Made by a program: the position numbers and the translations under genes. The notes under the pieces were generated by a model. It saw only the letters and a list, made by a program, of their open reading frames with translations. It had not been told where the DNA came from and did no database searches. Below, piece by piece: positions 1 through 9,222 of a stretch of 64,000 bases of DNA. Source of the DNA: Caulobacter radicis (GTDB lineage: Bacteria; Pseudomonadota; Alphaproteobacteria; Caulobacterales; Caulobacteraceae); NCBI RefSeq assembly GCF_003094615.1, contig NZ_QDKO01000009.1, positions 124,001 through 188,000 of the forward strand. Reading direction: 5' to 3'. Position 1 is the first letter of the stretch. Every line of letters begins with the position of its first letter.

Positions 1-2052
1 CAGGGCGAGGCCGGTGTCGACTTCACCCTGCGCCGCGACGAGGTGGTCACGGCCGCGCGCCTGGTGGTCAACGGCGCCTATTCGCCGTCGCTGCTGGGCG
101 ACCTGTCGCAACTGGCCGTCACCCTCAACGGCGAGCCGGCCGGCACGGTGATGCTGACCCCCGACCGCGCGGCGGGGACCGAGTGGTCGATCCCGATCGA
201 CCCGGCCCTGTTCCTGCGCGACAACAATCTCAATCTCCGCTTCATCGGCCACTACACCCGCGCCTGCGAGGACCCGCAGCACTCGTCGCTGTGGATGAAC
301 GTCTCCAACCAGCGCTCGCGCCTGGAGCTGACCGTCTCGCGCCTGCCGGGCCGGCCGGACCTGTCGCAGCTGCCTGGGCCGTTCTTCGACAAGGGCGGCG
401 GCAAGCTCGTCCTGCCGTTCGTGTTCGCCGAGACCCCGTCCGACGCCGTGCTGCGCGGGGCGGGGGCGGCGGCTTCGTACTTCGGCATGCGGGCCAGCTA
501 TCGCGGCTTTGCCTTCCCGACCCTGATCGGCGCCCTGCCGCAGGGCGAAGGCGTGGTGTTCGGCCAGTCGGGCCAGGCGATCGGCGGCCTTGTCCTGCCG
601 CAGGTGAACGGCCCCACCCTGGCGGTGGTCGCCAACCCGCAGGCGCCGGACCGTTGGCTGCTGCTGGTGGTCGGCCGCGACACCTCCGAGATCCGCCGCG
701 CCGCCCTGGCGCTCAGCATCTCGCAGGGCGGCCTCAGCGGCGCCATGGCCCAGGTCGACACCGCCCTGATCGCCCCGCGCGCGCCCTATGACGCGCCGCG
801 CTGGCTGCGCATGGACCGTCCGGTGCGGATGGGCGAGCTGGTCGACGCCCAGCTGCTGCAGGCGCCGGGCCTGTCGCCGGCCCCGGTCAACGTGCCGTTC
901 CGCGTGGCCCCAGACCTCTTCCTGTGGCCGGTGCAGGGCGCGCCGATGCGCGTGCGCTACCGCTATCCCAAGGGCCCGTGGTTCGACCGCGAGCAGTCGC
1001 GCCTGGACGTGTCGCTGAACGGCCAGTACCTGCGCTCCTACCGGCTCAGCGCCCAGGACCGCACCGCCGAGGTGCGCGGCCTCTTCAACCGCTTCGCCCG
1101 CAACGAGCACAGCCTCGATTTGCCGCCCTACCTGCTGTTCGGCGCCAGCCAGCTGCAGTTCTATTTCGACATCAAGAGCAACAAGACCGGCGCCTGCCAG
1201 GGCCAGCTGCCGACCAATGTCCACAGCGGCATCGATCCCGACAGCACCATCGACCTCAGCGGCGGGCGCCACTTCGCGGCCCTGCCGAACCTGGCCTTCT
1301 TCGCCAGCGCCGGCTTCCCGTTCACGCGCAACGCCGACCTCGACAAGACCACCGTGGTGCTGGACGCCGCTCCGGCCCCGGCCGACATCGAGGCCTATCT
1401 GAACCTGATGGGGCGCTTTGGCGACGTCACCGGCGCGCCGGTGACGCGGGTGGCGATCTCGCGCACGGCCGACGCGGCCTCGCTCAAGGGGCGCGACGTG
1501 CTGCTGATCGGACGGCCCGAGACGGCGCGACGGCTCTCCGGCCTGTTCGCCGGCGCGCCGGTGACCTTCGAGACCGATCGCCTGCGCCTGAAGACCGCGG
1601 CCCTGGCCGAGCGGGTGTTCCTGATGGCCAACGGCGAGGCGGCCAAGGCGCGCGGGCAGGCCGACGACCTGCTGGTGGCCGGCGACGGCTTCGAGGGCCT
1701 GGTCAGCTTCCGCTCGCCCTATGACGGCGACCGGGCGGTGGTGGCGGTGCTGGCCAGCGATCCGGCCCGTCTGCCGGCCGTGCTCGCCCGCCTGGACGAT
1801 CCGGCCCAGAACGCCCGCGTGCAGGGCGACCTGGCGGTGGTCACCGAGGACGGCTTCTCCAGCTTCCAGGTCGGCAAGCAGTTCCACACCGGCGACCTGC
1901 CCTGGTGGGTCTACATGATGTGGTGGCTGAGCCAGCGTCCGCTGCTGCTGGCCGCAGCCATCTTCGGCGTGGGCCTGGCCCTGTCGTTCCCGATCATCTT
2001 CGCGCTGAAGTCCGTCGCGCGCCGTCGCCTCGAAGGGGGCAGCCACCAGTGA
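1..2052 (+). CDS. bcsB: Cellulose synthase regulatory subunit BcsB (5' end outside window)
   Basis: The reading frame is open from base 1, so the N-terminus is missing; 683 codons remain. BcsB is the periplasmic, membrane-anchored partner of the cellulose synthase BcsA and guides the emerging glucan. The visible start has the family pattern of beta-rich segments around 'NGAYSPSLL' and 'LAVTLNGEP'. The C-terminus ends with an aromatic amphipathic stretch (WWVYMMWWLSQRP), then one transmembrane helix and a short basic tail, as in BcsB. Its stop overlaps the GTG start of bcsC, so the two are probably translationally coupled. bcsA should lie just upstream of the window. Family assignment is confident from the architecture and the operon. 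Confidence 0.93.
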   Translation, partial: QGEAGVDFTLRRDEVVTAARLVVNGAYSPSLLGDLSQLAVTLNGEPAGTVMLTPDRAAGTEWSIPIDPALFLRDNNLNLRFIGHYTRACEDPQHSSLWMNVSNQRSRLELTVSRLPGRPDLSQLPGPFFDKGGGKLVLPFVFAETPSDAVLRGAGAAASYFGMRASYRGFAFPTLIGALPQGEGVVFGQSGQAIGGLVLPQVNGPTLAVVANPQAPDRWLLLVVGRDTSEIRRAALALSISQGGLSGAMAQVDTALIAPRAPYDAPRWLRMDRPVRMGELVDAQLLQAPGLSPAPVNVPFRVAPDLFLWPVQGAPMRVRYRYPKGPWFDREQSRLDVSLNGQYLRSYRLSAQDRTAEVRGLFNRFARNEHSLDLPPYLLFGASQLQFYFDIKSNKTGACQGQLPTNVHSGIDPDSTIDLSGGRHFAALPNLAFFASAGFPFTRNADLDKTTVVLDAAPAPADIEAYLNLMGRFGDVTGAPVTRVAISRTADAASLKGRDVLLIGRPETARRLSGLFAGAPVTFETDRLRLKTAALAERVFLMANGEAAKARGQADDLLVAGDGFEGLVSFRSPYDGDRAVVAVLASDPARLPAVLARLDDPAQNARVQGDLAVVTEDGFSSFQVGKQFHTGDLPWWVYMMWWLSQRPLLLAAAIFGVGLALSFPIIFALKSVARRRLEGGSHQ

Positions 2053-5000
2053 AGACCCTGCGTCGCATGTCCGTAGAGGCCGCCCTGGCCGCCATCCTGA
2101 TGGCGGGCGGGACGGCCAGCGTCGCCGAGGCCCAGACCGGGAGCGCGCCCGGTGGGGCGGCGGTTTCCGCCCTCGTGCGCCAGGGCGACTTCTGGAGCCA
2201 GAAGGGCCGCAAGGACCTGGCCGCCGACGCCTACAAGCGCGCCCTGGCCGCCGATCCCGGCAACGCCGCCGCCAGGCGCGGCCTGGCGGCGCTGGACGCC
2301 CCGCAGCGTCCGGGCGCCAGCGCTCCGGCGGCCGCCGGCGGCGACCTGGCCCGCGCCCGGTCCCTGGCCCAGAAGGGCGACAGCGCCGCGGCCGCGGCCG
2401 CCTACCGCCAGGCCTTCGGCGGTGCGACCCCGCCCGACGCCCTGGCCCTCGAATACTACCAGACCCTGGCCGGCGCCCCCGGCGGCGTCGCCCAGGCCCA
2501 AGCCGGCCTGCGCGCCCTGGCCGCCCGCAAGCCCGGCGACCAGAATGTGCAACTGGCGCTGGGCCAGGCCCTGACCTATCGCGAAGGCAGCCGCCGCGAG
2601 GGCGTGGCCGTGCTGGCCCGCCTGGCGGGCGGCGGCGGGGCGGTGTCGGGCAAGGCCGCCAGCGCCTGGCGCCAGGCCCTGACCTGGATGGACGACAGCC
2701 CGCGCAACGCCGACCTGTTCGGCGACTATCTGGCCGCCCGTCCCAACGACGCGGAGATCTCGCGCAAGCTGGCCGCCGCCAAGGTGGCGCCCAAGGCCAG
2801 CGCTTCAGCCCCCGTCGATCCGTCGGCCGGCGACCGCGCCAAGGGCTTCCAGGCCCTGCAGGCCGGCGATGTCGCCGAGGCCGAGCGCCGCTTCCAGGCG
2901 GCCCTGTCGCGCCGGGCGAGCGACGCCGACGCCCTGGGCGGCCTTGGCCTCGTGCGCCTGCAGGCCCAGCAGTTCACCGAGGCCGCCGATCTTCTGACCC
3001 GGGCCGGCCGCGCCAGCCCCGCCAGCGCCGGCCGCTGGAAGGAGGCCCTGACCAGCGCCCGCTTCTATTCCGGCCTGCAGACCGCCCAGGCGGCCCTCGA
3101 CCAGGGCCAGGCGGCCAAGGCCGAACAGACCCTGCGGCCGCTGACCGCACAGACCTATCCCGACCGGCTGCTGGCCTCGAACCTGCTGGCCGAGTCGCTG
3201 CGCCGGCAGGGCAAGGCGGCCGAGGCCGAAAGCGTCTATCGCCAGATCCTGGCCGCAGCGCCTACCCAGGCCGAGGCCCAGCAGGGCCTGGTCCAGGTGC
3301 TGCTCGACCAGGGCCGCACGGGCGAGGCCGAGACGGTCGCCGCCGCTTCGCCGGCCCTGGCGCCCGACGCCAGCGGCCAGAACCTGCTGCGCGGCCGCAT
3401 CGACCACGAGCGCGCCAACCAGCTGTGGGCCAACGGCGACCTGTCGGGCGCCAACGCCGCCTTCGAGAGCGCCCTGGCTTCGGCGCCGCGCGACCCGTGG
3501 GTGCGGCTCGACTTCGCCCGCTTCCTGGCCGGGCAGGGCGAGGCCCAGGCGGCCGAGGGGCTGATGTCCCAGGTCTCGGCCGGCAGCGATCCCGAGCAGA
3601 TCCACGCCGCCGCCGTCTTCGCCGACCAGCAGGGGCGGCCCACCGAGGCCCTGGCCCTGCTCGGCCGCGCCTCGACCGCCCGGATGACGCCGGAGATGAC
3701 CGCCTTGCGCGGCCGGCTGGAGATCGACGCGGCCATCGACCAGGCCAGGCAGGGCGGCAGCGTCGCCCAGCTTCGCGGCCTGGCGGCCCGTCCTGGCCTG
3801 TCGGTCGACGCGCAAGGGCGGCTGGCTTCGGCGCTGTACGACCTGGGCGACCGCCAGACGGCGCTGTCCATCGCCCAGCGCACCCTGGTCGAGGGCGTCA
3901 CCGAAGCGCCGGCCAGCTATGACGGCATGGTCGCGGTGCTGGCCAAGGCCGGCCGCGACGCCGAGGCCGCCGCGATCATCCGCCAGGCCGCCACCCGGGC
4001 CGGGACTTCGCCGGAGGGGACGCGCGCCGTCGCCGACCTGACCGCCACCCTGGGCGCCGAGCGGGCCGACCGCCTGCGCGCCTCCGGCGACCTGGCCAGC
4101 GCCTTCGACGTTCTGTCGGCCGCCTTCGCGGTGGCCCCCAAGAACACCCGCCTCTTGGCCCCGCTTGGCCGGGTCTACCTCGACGGTCGGATGTACGGCG
4201 AGGCCGCCCAGGCCTATGGCGTGCTGCTGCGGGCCAAGCCTGGCGACAAGGAGGCCCTGATCGGCCTGGCCGACGCCTCGGCCGGCAAGGGCGACCTGGC
4301 CGGCGCCCGCCGCACCCTGGCCCAGGCCATCGCCGCCTCGCCGCGCGACGCCGACCTCTATCTCGCCTCGGCCCGGGTCGAGCGCCAGGCCGGCAACGAG
4401 CGCGGCGCGCTGGAAGCCCTGCGCACCGCCAAGCTCCTGCGCGAGCGCACGCCGACCTTCGGCTCGGGGCTCGACGCGGTGCTGGCGCCCGGCGGCTCCA
4501 ACGCGACGCCGGGCGGCGGTCTCGGCCCCAACCCGTTCACCAGCGGCGGCGTTCCGGCCCGGACCTCGCCGGTGCTGCCGGTGGCGGCCAGCCGCTACGA
4601 CCTGATGGGCTCTGCCGCGGCCGCGCCGCTGCTGGGCGTCGACGTGGCCTCGGGCGGCGACCAGCTGGCGGGCGTGCTGACCCCGGCCGCCGCGCCCGCG
4701 CCCTCGTACGCGACCAATGGCGAGCGCAACTTCGCGGGCCTGGCCTTCCCGTTCACCGGCCGCAACGGCCGGGCAGGCGAGGCGGCCTCGCCGCGTCCGA
4801 CCACGAGCGTGGCGCCCGCGCCGGGCAACCCGTTCGTGGCCCCGGCCGCGCGTGATCCGGTGGTCGGCGACATCGATCGCCAGATCGCCGAGATCACCGC
4901 CCGCACCGCCGCCCAGGTCGCCGGCTCGGCCCAGATCCGCACCCGCTCGGGCGAGGCGGGCCTTGGCCGGCTGCACGAACTGTCGGCCACGGCCTCGGCC

Positions 5001-6023
5001 TCGGCCAACCTGGGCGAGGCGCGGTTCACCGCCTCGATCTCGCCGGTCAGCATCGACGGCGGCACCCCTTCGGGCTCGGCCGAGCAGCGCTACGGCGCAA
5101 ACCAGATCGTCAACGCCCGGGCCATCGTCGGGGAATTCGCGCCGGTCTATCGCGCCGCCTCGCCGCAGAGCGCCTCGGGCGCGTCGGTGAATCTGGCCAT
5201 GGAAGCCGGGCCGCTGAAGGCCGACATCGGCACGACCCCGATCGGCTTTGGCGACATCGACGTGGCCGGCGGCGTGACCTTCTCGCCGCGCCTGGGCGCC
5301 AGCGGCCAGGGCAAGGCCTGGATCGAGCGGCGCCCGGTCACCGACAGCGTGGTGGCCTATGCCGGCGCCCGCGACCCGGTCACCGGCCAGCGCTGGGGCA
5401 GGGTGATGCGCACCGGCGGCGGGGTCAGCCTGTCGTACGACGACGGCTATTCGGGCCTATATGGCGACGCCAGCTACAGCCACTACGACGGCGAGCACGT
5501 GGCCGACAACGACGGCTACCAAGTCAATCTGGGCGGCTACATCCGGCCCTATCGCCGCGGCGAAACCGAGGTTCAGGTCGGCTTCAACCTCAACCAGCAG
5601 GGCTTCGACAACAACCAGAACTTCTTCAGCCTGGGCCATGGCGGCTATTTCAGCCCCAAGACCTTCACCAGCCTGACCGCGCCGATCAGCGTCACCGCCC
5701 GGCAGGGCGCGTGGAAGTTCAAGGGCGCGATCGCCCCCGGCTACCAGACCTACAACCAGGCCGGCGCGGCCTATTTCCCGATGGACGCGGCGCTGCAGGG
5801 CGAGCTGACCACCCTGGCCCAGGCCGATGCCGACGTCTTCCCCCGCTACTTGGCCCAGAGCGCCAGCGGCTTTGGGATCTCGGGCGGGCTGTCGGCCGAC
5901 TACCAGTTCCGGCCCGGCGCCAGCATCGGCGGGGCGGTCAATTTCAACACCTTCGGCGTCTACAACGAGACCGCGGTCAGCGTGGGCGTGAAGCAGATCC
6001 TCGGTGGAGACGGCGGCCGATGA
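2049..6023 (+). CDS. bcsC: Cellulose synthase outer-membrane/TPR subunit BcsC
   Basis: A protein of 1324 residues if it starts at the GTG that overlaps the bcsB stop. This start gives a clean signal peptide (KTLRRMSVEAALAAILMAGG, cleavage near AEAQ), whereas an earlier ATG at 1905 would overlap bcsB by 148 bases. The middle consists of many Ala-rich TPR helices (residues about 40-800), which organise the periplasmic scaffold. A Pro/Ala-rich linker follows. The last 330 or so residues alternate aromatic and glycine residues as in the BcsC beta-barrel, which exports cellulose through the outer membrane. The 3' end overlaps bcsD by ATGA. The length suits BcsC. Confidence 0.93.
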   Translation: MKTLRRMSVEAALAAILMAGGTASVAEAQTGSAPGGAAVSALVRQGDFWSQKGRKDLAADAYKRALAADPGNAAARRGLAALDAPQRPGASAPAAAGGDLARARSLAQKGDSAAAAAAYRQAFGGATPPDALALEYYQTLAGAPGGVAQAQAGLRALAARKPGDQNVQLALGQALTYREGSRREGVAVLARLAGGGGAVSGKAASAWRQALTWMDDSPRNADLFGDYLAARPNDAEISRKLAAAKVAPKASASAPVDPSAGDRAKGFQALQAGDVAEAERRFQAALSRRASDADALGGLGLVRLQAQQFTEAADLLTRAGRASPASAGRWKEALTSARFYSGLQTAQAALDQGQAAKAEQTLRPLTAQTYPDRLLASNLLAESLRRQGKAAEAESVYRQILAAAPTQAEAQQGLVQVLLDQGRTGEAETVAAASPALAPDASGQNLLRGRIDHERANQLWANGDLSGANAAFESALASAPRDPWVRLDFARFLAGQGEAQAAEGLMSQVSAGSDPEQIHAAAVFADQQGRPTEALALLGRASTARMTPEMTALRGRLEIDAAIDQARQGGSVAQLRGLAARPGLSVDAQGRLASALYDLGDRQTALSIAQRTLVEGVTEAPASYDGMVAVLAKAGRDAEAAAIIRQAATRAGTSPEGTRAVADLTATLGAERADRLRASGDLASAFDVLSAAFAVAPKNTRLLAPLGRVYLDGRMYGEAAQAYGVLLRAKPGDKEALIGLADASAGKGDLAGARRTLAQAIAASPRDADLYLASARVERQAGNERGALEALRTAKLLRERTPTFGSGLDAVLAPGGSNATPGGGLGPNPFTSGGVPARTSPVLPVAASRYDLMGSAAAAPLLGVDVASGGDQLAGVLTPAAAPAPSYATNGERNFAGLAFPFTGRNGRAGEAASPRPTTSVAPAPGNPFVAPAARDPVVGDIDRQIAEITARTAAQVAGSAQIRTRSGEAGLGRLHELSATASASANLGEARFTASISPVSIDGGTPSGSAEQRYGANQIVNARAIVGEFAPVYRAASPQSASGASVNLAMEAGPLKADIGTTPIGFGDIDVAGGVTFSPRLGASGQGKAWIERRPVTDSVVAYAGARDPVTGQRWGRVMRTGGGVSLSYDDGYSGLYGDASYSHYDGEHVADNDGYQVNLGGYIRPYRRGETEVQVGFNLNQQGFDNNQNFFSLGHGGYFSPKTFTSLTAPISVTARQGAWKFKGAIAPGYQTYNQAGAAYFPMDAALQGELTTLAQADADVFPRYLAQSASGFGISGGLSADYQFRPGASIGGAVNFNTFGVYNETAVSVGVKQILGGDGGR

Positions 6024-6493
6024 GCGCCAGCGAGTTCGATCCCCGGTCCAAGGACCTCGGCTACCTGCGCCGGCGGCGGGTCAGCGGCCAGTGGGCGCCG
6101 TTCCTGGCCGCGCTGGCCGACGAGCTGGCGGCCGTCGCCGACAAGGGCGCCGTCAAGCGCTTCTTGTGCGCCACCGGCGAGCGGATGGCCCGCCGCCACG
6201 CCCTGCCCAAGCTCGAGACGCTGGACGAGCTGGAAGTGCGGCTGAACGAGATCCTCGACGCCATGGACTGGGGCTGGGTGCAGCTCGCCGTGGCCGAAGA
6301 CCACATCCTCATCACCCATGGGGCCTGTCCGAATGTTCTCGAAGACGACGACGAGCGCGCCTGGCCGCCGCTCATGGCCGAGCTTCTGGCGGGCGCCTAC
6401 GGCGCCTGGCTGGCGGCGCAGGGAAGCCCGGGCGGGGTCACCACCTGCCGCGATCCCCTGGCTTCTCCGCTGGTGTTCGAGCACCGCGTCTAG
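6020..6493 (+). CDS. bcsD: Cellulose synthase operon protein D (BcsD)
   Basis: 157 residues, almost the same as the 156-residue Komagataeibacter BcsD. ATG is chosen because it overlaps the bcsC stop as ATGA; the longer upstream frame is a shadow of bcsC. BcsD is a periplasmic or cytoplasmic ring-forming protein that helps align glucan chains into crystalline cellulose. The sequence is mostly helical, with a block of typical character (LDAMDWGWVQLAVAEDHILI) followed by 'HGACPNVLEDDD'. No signal peptide is visible. Its position directly after bcsC and before the GH8 cellulase is the expected one. Its presence suggests a type I-like bcs operon rather than the E. coli bcsEFG type. Confidence 0.88.
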   Translation: MSASEFDPRSKDLGYLRRRRVSGQWAPFLAALADELAAVADKGAVKRFLCATGERMARRHALPKLETLDELEVRLNEILDAMDWGWVQLAVAEDHILITHGACPNVLEDDDERAWPPLMAELLAGAYGAWLAAQGSPGGVTTCRDPLASPLVFEHRV

Positions 6494-6503
6494 GCTGCTG
6501 GCG

Positions 6504-7502
6504 GTGGTGCTGATCACCGCCGCGGGAAGCGCCTGCGCGCGGCCGCCGGATGGCTGGGCGCAGTTCAAGGCGACCTATGTGCAGCCCGACGGCCGCACCA
6601 TCGATCCCGAGAACGGCGGTGTGAGCCACAGCGAGAGCCAGGGTTGGACCATGCTGCTGGCCGAGGGGCACGGCGACCGCGAGGCCTTCGACAAGGCCTG
6701 GACCTGGACCCGCGGCAACCTCGTGCGCAAGAACGCGCCGCTGCTGGCCTGGCGCTACGATCCGCGGTCCAAACCCGCCGTCGCCGACGAGAACAACGCG
6801 TCGGACGGCGACATCCTGGCGGCCTGGGCGCTGCTGCGGGCCGGTCGGCGCTGGAAGAACGACGACTATCTGGCCGCGTCCAAGGCCATGCGCGACGCCG
6901 TCGCCGAGCGGCTGGTGGTCGAGGTCGGCGGCCGCACCGTGCTGCTGCCCGGCCTCGAAGGCTTCCGCAGCCCGGCGGGGGTGGTCACCAACCCTTCCTA
7001 TTTCGTGCTGCCGGCCCTGAAGGACTTCGCCGTTGAGGACGGCCCTGCGGCGCCTTGGCGCACACTGGTCGCCGACGGGGTCGAACTGGCCAGGGATGGG
7101 CGGTTCGGCGCGCAGAAACTGCCGCCCGACTGGCTTCTGGTGGGCAATGACGGCAGCTTGGCCTTAGCGCCTGAAAAACCCCCATTATTCGGTTTCGACG
7201 CCATTCGCGTGCCCCTTTACCTGGCCTGGGGAGGCGAAGATTCGCTGGCGCGCGAGACCGCCGCGTATTGGCGTGGAAAGATTCAAGCCCAAAAACCGCC
7301 ACCGGCATGGGTCAATATGTCCGACGGGCGGGAAGCCGACTTTCCGCTATCTGGAGGCGGTGTCGCCATCGCCGCCCTGGCCTTGAACGACCCGTCGATC
7401 CGGGCGCTGCGGGGAGCGTCGCAGGATCGCACGTACTACTCTGGCGCCCTTGGCCTGCTCGCCGAAATGGCGGGTCGGGAGAAGGGCGGCAAGCGACCTT
7501 AA
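6504..7502 (+). CDS. bcsZ: Endo-1,4-beta-glucanase BcsZ (GH8)
   Basis: About 332 residues of glycoside hydrolase family 8. The general-acid glutamate lies in 'SHSESQGWTMLLAE' and the aspartates in 'NNASDGDILAAWALL', both GH8 hallmarks. BcsZ is exported to the periplasm and trims glucan chains, which is needed for normal cellulose synthesis. The start is uncertain: the in-frame ATG codons at 6318 and 6333 would overlap bcsD by more than 150 bases, so the GTG at 6504 (or 6507) is proposed. This gives a short hydrophobic leader ending in 'GSACA', possibly a lipoprotein or simply a truncated signal. The gap to bcsD is about 10 bases, so they are cotranscribed. Confidence 0.87.
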   Translation: MVLITAAGSACARPPDGWAQFKATYVQPDGRTIDPENGGVSHSESQGWTMLLAEGHGDREAFDKAWTWTRGNLVRKNAPLLAWRYDPRSKPAVADENNASDGDILAAWALLRAGRRWKNDDYLAASKAMRDAVAERLVVEVGGRTVLLPGLEGFRSPAGVVTNPSYFVLPALKDFAVEDGPAAPWRTLVADGVELARDGRFGAQKLPPDWLLVGNDGSLALAPEKPPLFGFDAIRVPLYLAWGGEDSLARETAAYWRGKIQAQKPPPAWVNMSDGREADFPLSGGGVAIAALALNDPSIRALRGASQDRTYYSGALGLLAEMAGREKGGKRP

Positions 7503-7534
7503 CCCCGTGCCGCTGGAAGCGGTGGAGCCGAACC

Positions 7535-7861
7535 ATGGCTGGCGACGTCAACCGACTGTTCTCGATGATCAACCAGGCGAACCTGCCCTACCAGGTGTTC
7601 GAGCAGGTCTTCGACGACGCCGCCCCGGTCGTCGAGGCCCAGGCCGCCCTCAGCGAGGGCGAGGCCATGGCCCTGGCCCTGCGCAACGTCTTCGGCTGCC
7701 CCCCGGCCGCCAACGAGGACGCGGTGACCGTCGAGTCCGGCTTCCTGAAGGCCTATTGCGAGCCGGCGCCCGAGCCGGTCCAGCCCGCCGCGCCCGTCGC
7801 CGAAAAGCCGGCCGGCGCGCGTCTGGACGACATCTTCCGCCGCATGGTCGAGCGGGCCTAG
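7535..7861 (+). CDS. Small bcs-operon protein with C-terminal LDDIFRRM motif
   Basis: 108 residues, 32 bases after bcsZ. I do not recognise a firm family. The N-terminal half has an acidic helix ('DVNRLFSMINQANLPYQVFE'), then a Pro/Ala linker, then 'RLDDIFRRMVE' near the end. Short Bcs accessory proteins (BcsO, BcsP, BcsR types) often end in a similar '(L)xxxFxRL' helix, and BcsP-type proteins begin with a comparable 'D..RLF' segment. I infer a cellulose-synthesis accessory role from this and from operon position. No signal peptide or membrane helix is present, so a cytoplasmic partner of BcsA is plausible. Its stop overlaps the convergent histidine kinase stop by four bases (7858-7861). Confidence 0.7.
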   Translation: MAGDVNRLFSMINQANLPYQVFEQVFDDAAPVVEAQAALSEGEAMALALRNVFGCPPAANEDAVTVESGFLKAYCEPAPEPVQPAAPVAEKPAGARLDDIFRRMVERA

Positions 7862-9222
7862 TCGGCCGGGGCGAACCGCAGTTCCACCACCAGTCCCGGC
7901 CGCGGCGCGCGGGTGCGGGCGGCCAGGCCGATATCGAGGCGCTGGGCGATCGAGCGCACGATCGCCAGGCCAAGGCCCGCGCCGTTCGCTTCGCTCTTGC
8001 TCCTGCCCCGGAAGAACGGGCTGAAGATGCGGCCGATCTCCTCAGGGGGAACGCCCGGGCCGTGGTCCCAGAGCGTCAGCCCAAGCCCCGCGCCGTCGGC
8101 CGCGACGACCAGCGACACGCTTCCGTGGCCATAGGCGCAGGCGTTGAACACCAGGTTGCGCAGCAGTTCGCCGACCAGCACCGCATTGCCGGCGGCGACG
8201 GCGGTCTCGGGCAGGCGGCGGCGGAAGACCACGTCCGGATAGTCCCGCGCCACCTCGGCGGCGATAGTCTCGACCAGCAGCCGCAGGTCGCTCGTTCCCT
8301 CGACGGCGATCGCCTCCGAGCGGGCCAGGGCCAGGAGCTGGCTGAGCACCTGGCGCAGGTTGCCGGCGGCGGCCATCGAGTCCTTCAGCAGCGACTTCTG
8401 CGGCTCAGTCTCGATCGTGCGCTCGACCAGGGCCAGGTTGGCGATGATCACCGACAGCGGCGTGCGCAGCTGGTGCGAGGCGTCGGCCGAGAACCGCTCC
8501 AGCGCCTTGGTGAAGCGCTCCAGGCTCGGCATCAGGCGGTTGAAGGCGGCCACCACCGGCGACAGCTCGGCCGGGGCGTCGAGATCGCGCACGGGCGCGA
8601 AGTCGGGCCGCGAGGACTGGGCGCGGCGGGTCAGGTCGGCGGTCAGGCTGCGCAACGGGGCCAGGCCCCAGGTCACGGCCGGGATGACCAGGGCGGCGGC
8701 GACCAGCACCAGCAGCAGCGGCAGGATGATGAAGTTGAATTGCAGCTCGCGCACGCTGGCGCGGCGGGAGTCCAGGCTCTGGGCCACGGCGACCACGACG
8801 GGGTCGGCCACGCCCGGCACCATCACCGTCGCCTGGGCGATGCGCACCGGATAGCCGCGCATGTCGGCATAGGCGAAGTCGGTCTCGTTGGGCGGCGGGG
8901 CCGGCGGATGGGGCAGGTCGTCATAGCCGGTCACCAGCCTTGGGCCCTGCCGAACGGCGTAGAACACCGCGTCGCGCTCGGGGCTGTCGAGCAGGCCCAG
9001 CGACCAGGGCGGCAGGGCGACCTTGGCGCGGCCGTCCTCGGCCCCGATCTGGGCGACGATCGAGGCCACCGAGCCGGCCAGCAGCCGGTCGGAGGTCTTT
9101 TCCACCACCTGGTGGGCGGCCAGGGCGCCGGCCAGGGCCAGCGCCGCGCCCAGCAGGGCCAGCGGCGCCACCTGGGCGATCAGCAGGCGGGCGACGAGGC
9201 TGGGCGGGCGCCGCCGCCTCAC
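7858..9222 (-). CDS. Two-component sensor histidine kinase, TctE/QseC type
   Basis: 454 residues. Transmembrane helices lie at about 10-36 and 163-185 with a periplasmic sensor of about 125 residues between them, as in the 2CSK_N/TctE class. A HAMP-like linker follows, then the H-box 'SADASHQLRTPLSV' (His250), an N-box ('LRNLVFNACAYG') and G-boxes ('DHGPGVPPEEIGRIF', 'GAGLGLAIV'). It autophosphorylates His250 and passes phosphate to the regulator encoded just upstream. The GTG start overlaps the regulator's stop (GTGA), so the two are translationally coupled. TctE-type kinases sense tricarboxylates or similar small ligands; the neighbouring solute-binding protein may supply the ligand. The actual ligand is unknown. 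Confidence 0.92.
   Translation of the reverse strand: MRRRRPPSLVARLLIAQVAPLALLGAALALAGALAAHQVVEKTSDRLLAGSVASIVAQIGAEDGRAKVALPPWSLGLLDSPERDAVFYAVRQGPRLVTGYDDLPHPPAPPPNETDFAYADMRGYPVRIAQATVMVPGVADPVVVAVAQSLDSRRASVRELQFNFIILPLLLVLVAAALVIPAVTWGLAPLRSLTADLTRRAQSSRPDFAPVRDLDAPAELSPVVAAFNRLMPSLERFTKALERFSADASHQLRTPLSVIIANLALVERTIETEPQKSLLKDSMAAAGNLRQVLSQLLALARSEAIAVEGTSDLRLLVETIAAEVARDYPDVVFRRRLPETAVAAGNAVLVGELLRNLVFNACAYGHGSVSLVVAADGAGLGLTLWDHGPGVPPEEIGRIFSPFFRGRSKSEANGAGLGLAIVRSIAQRLDIGLAARTRAPRPGLVVELRFAPAD

Noticed and set aside
2805..4976. A 723-codon frame antisense to bcsC
   Set aside because: A shadow of the TPR-coding strand; low-complexity composition and no ribosome site.
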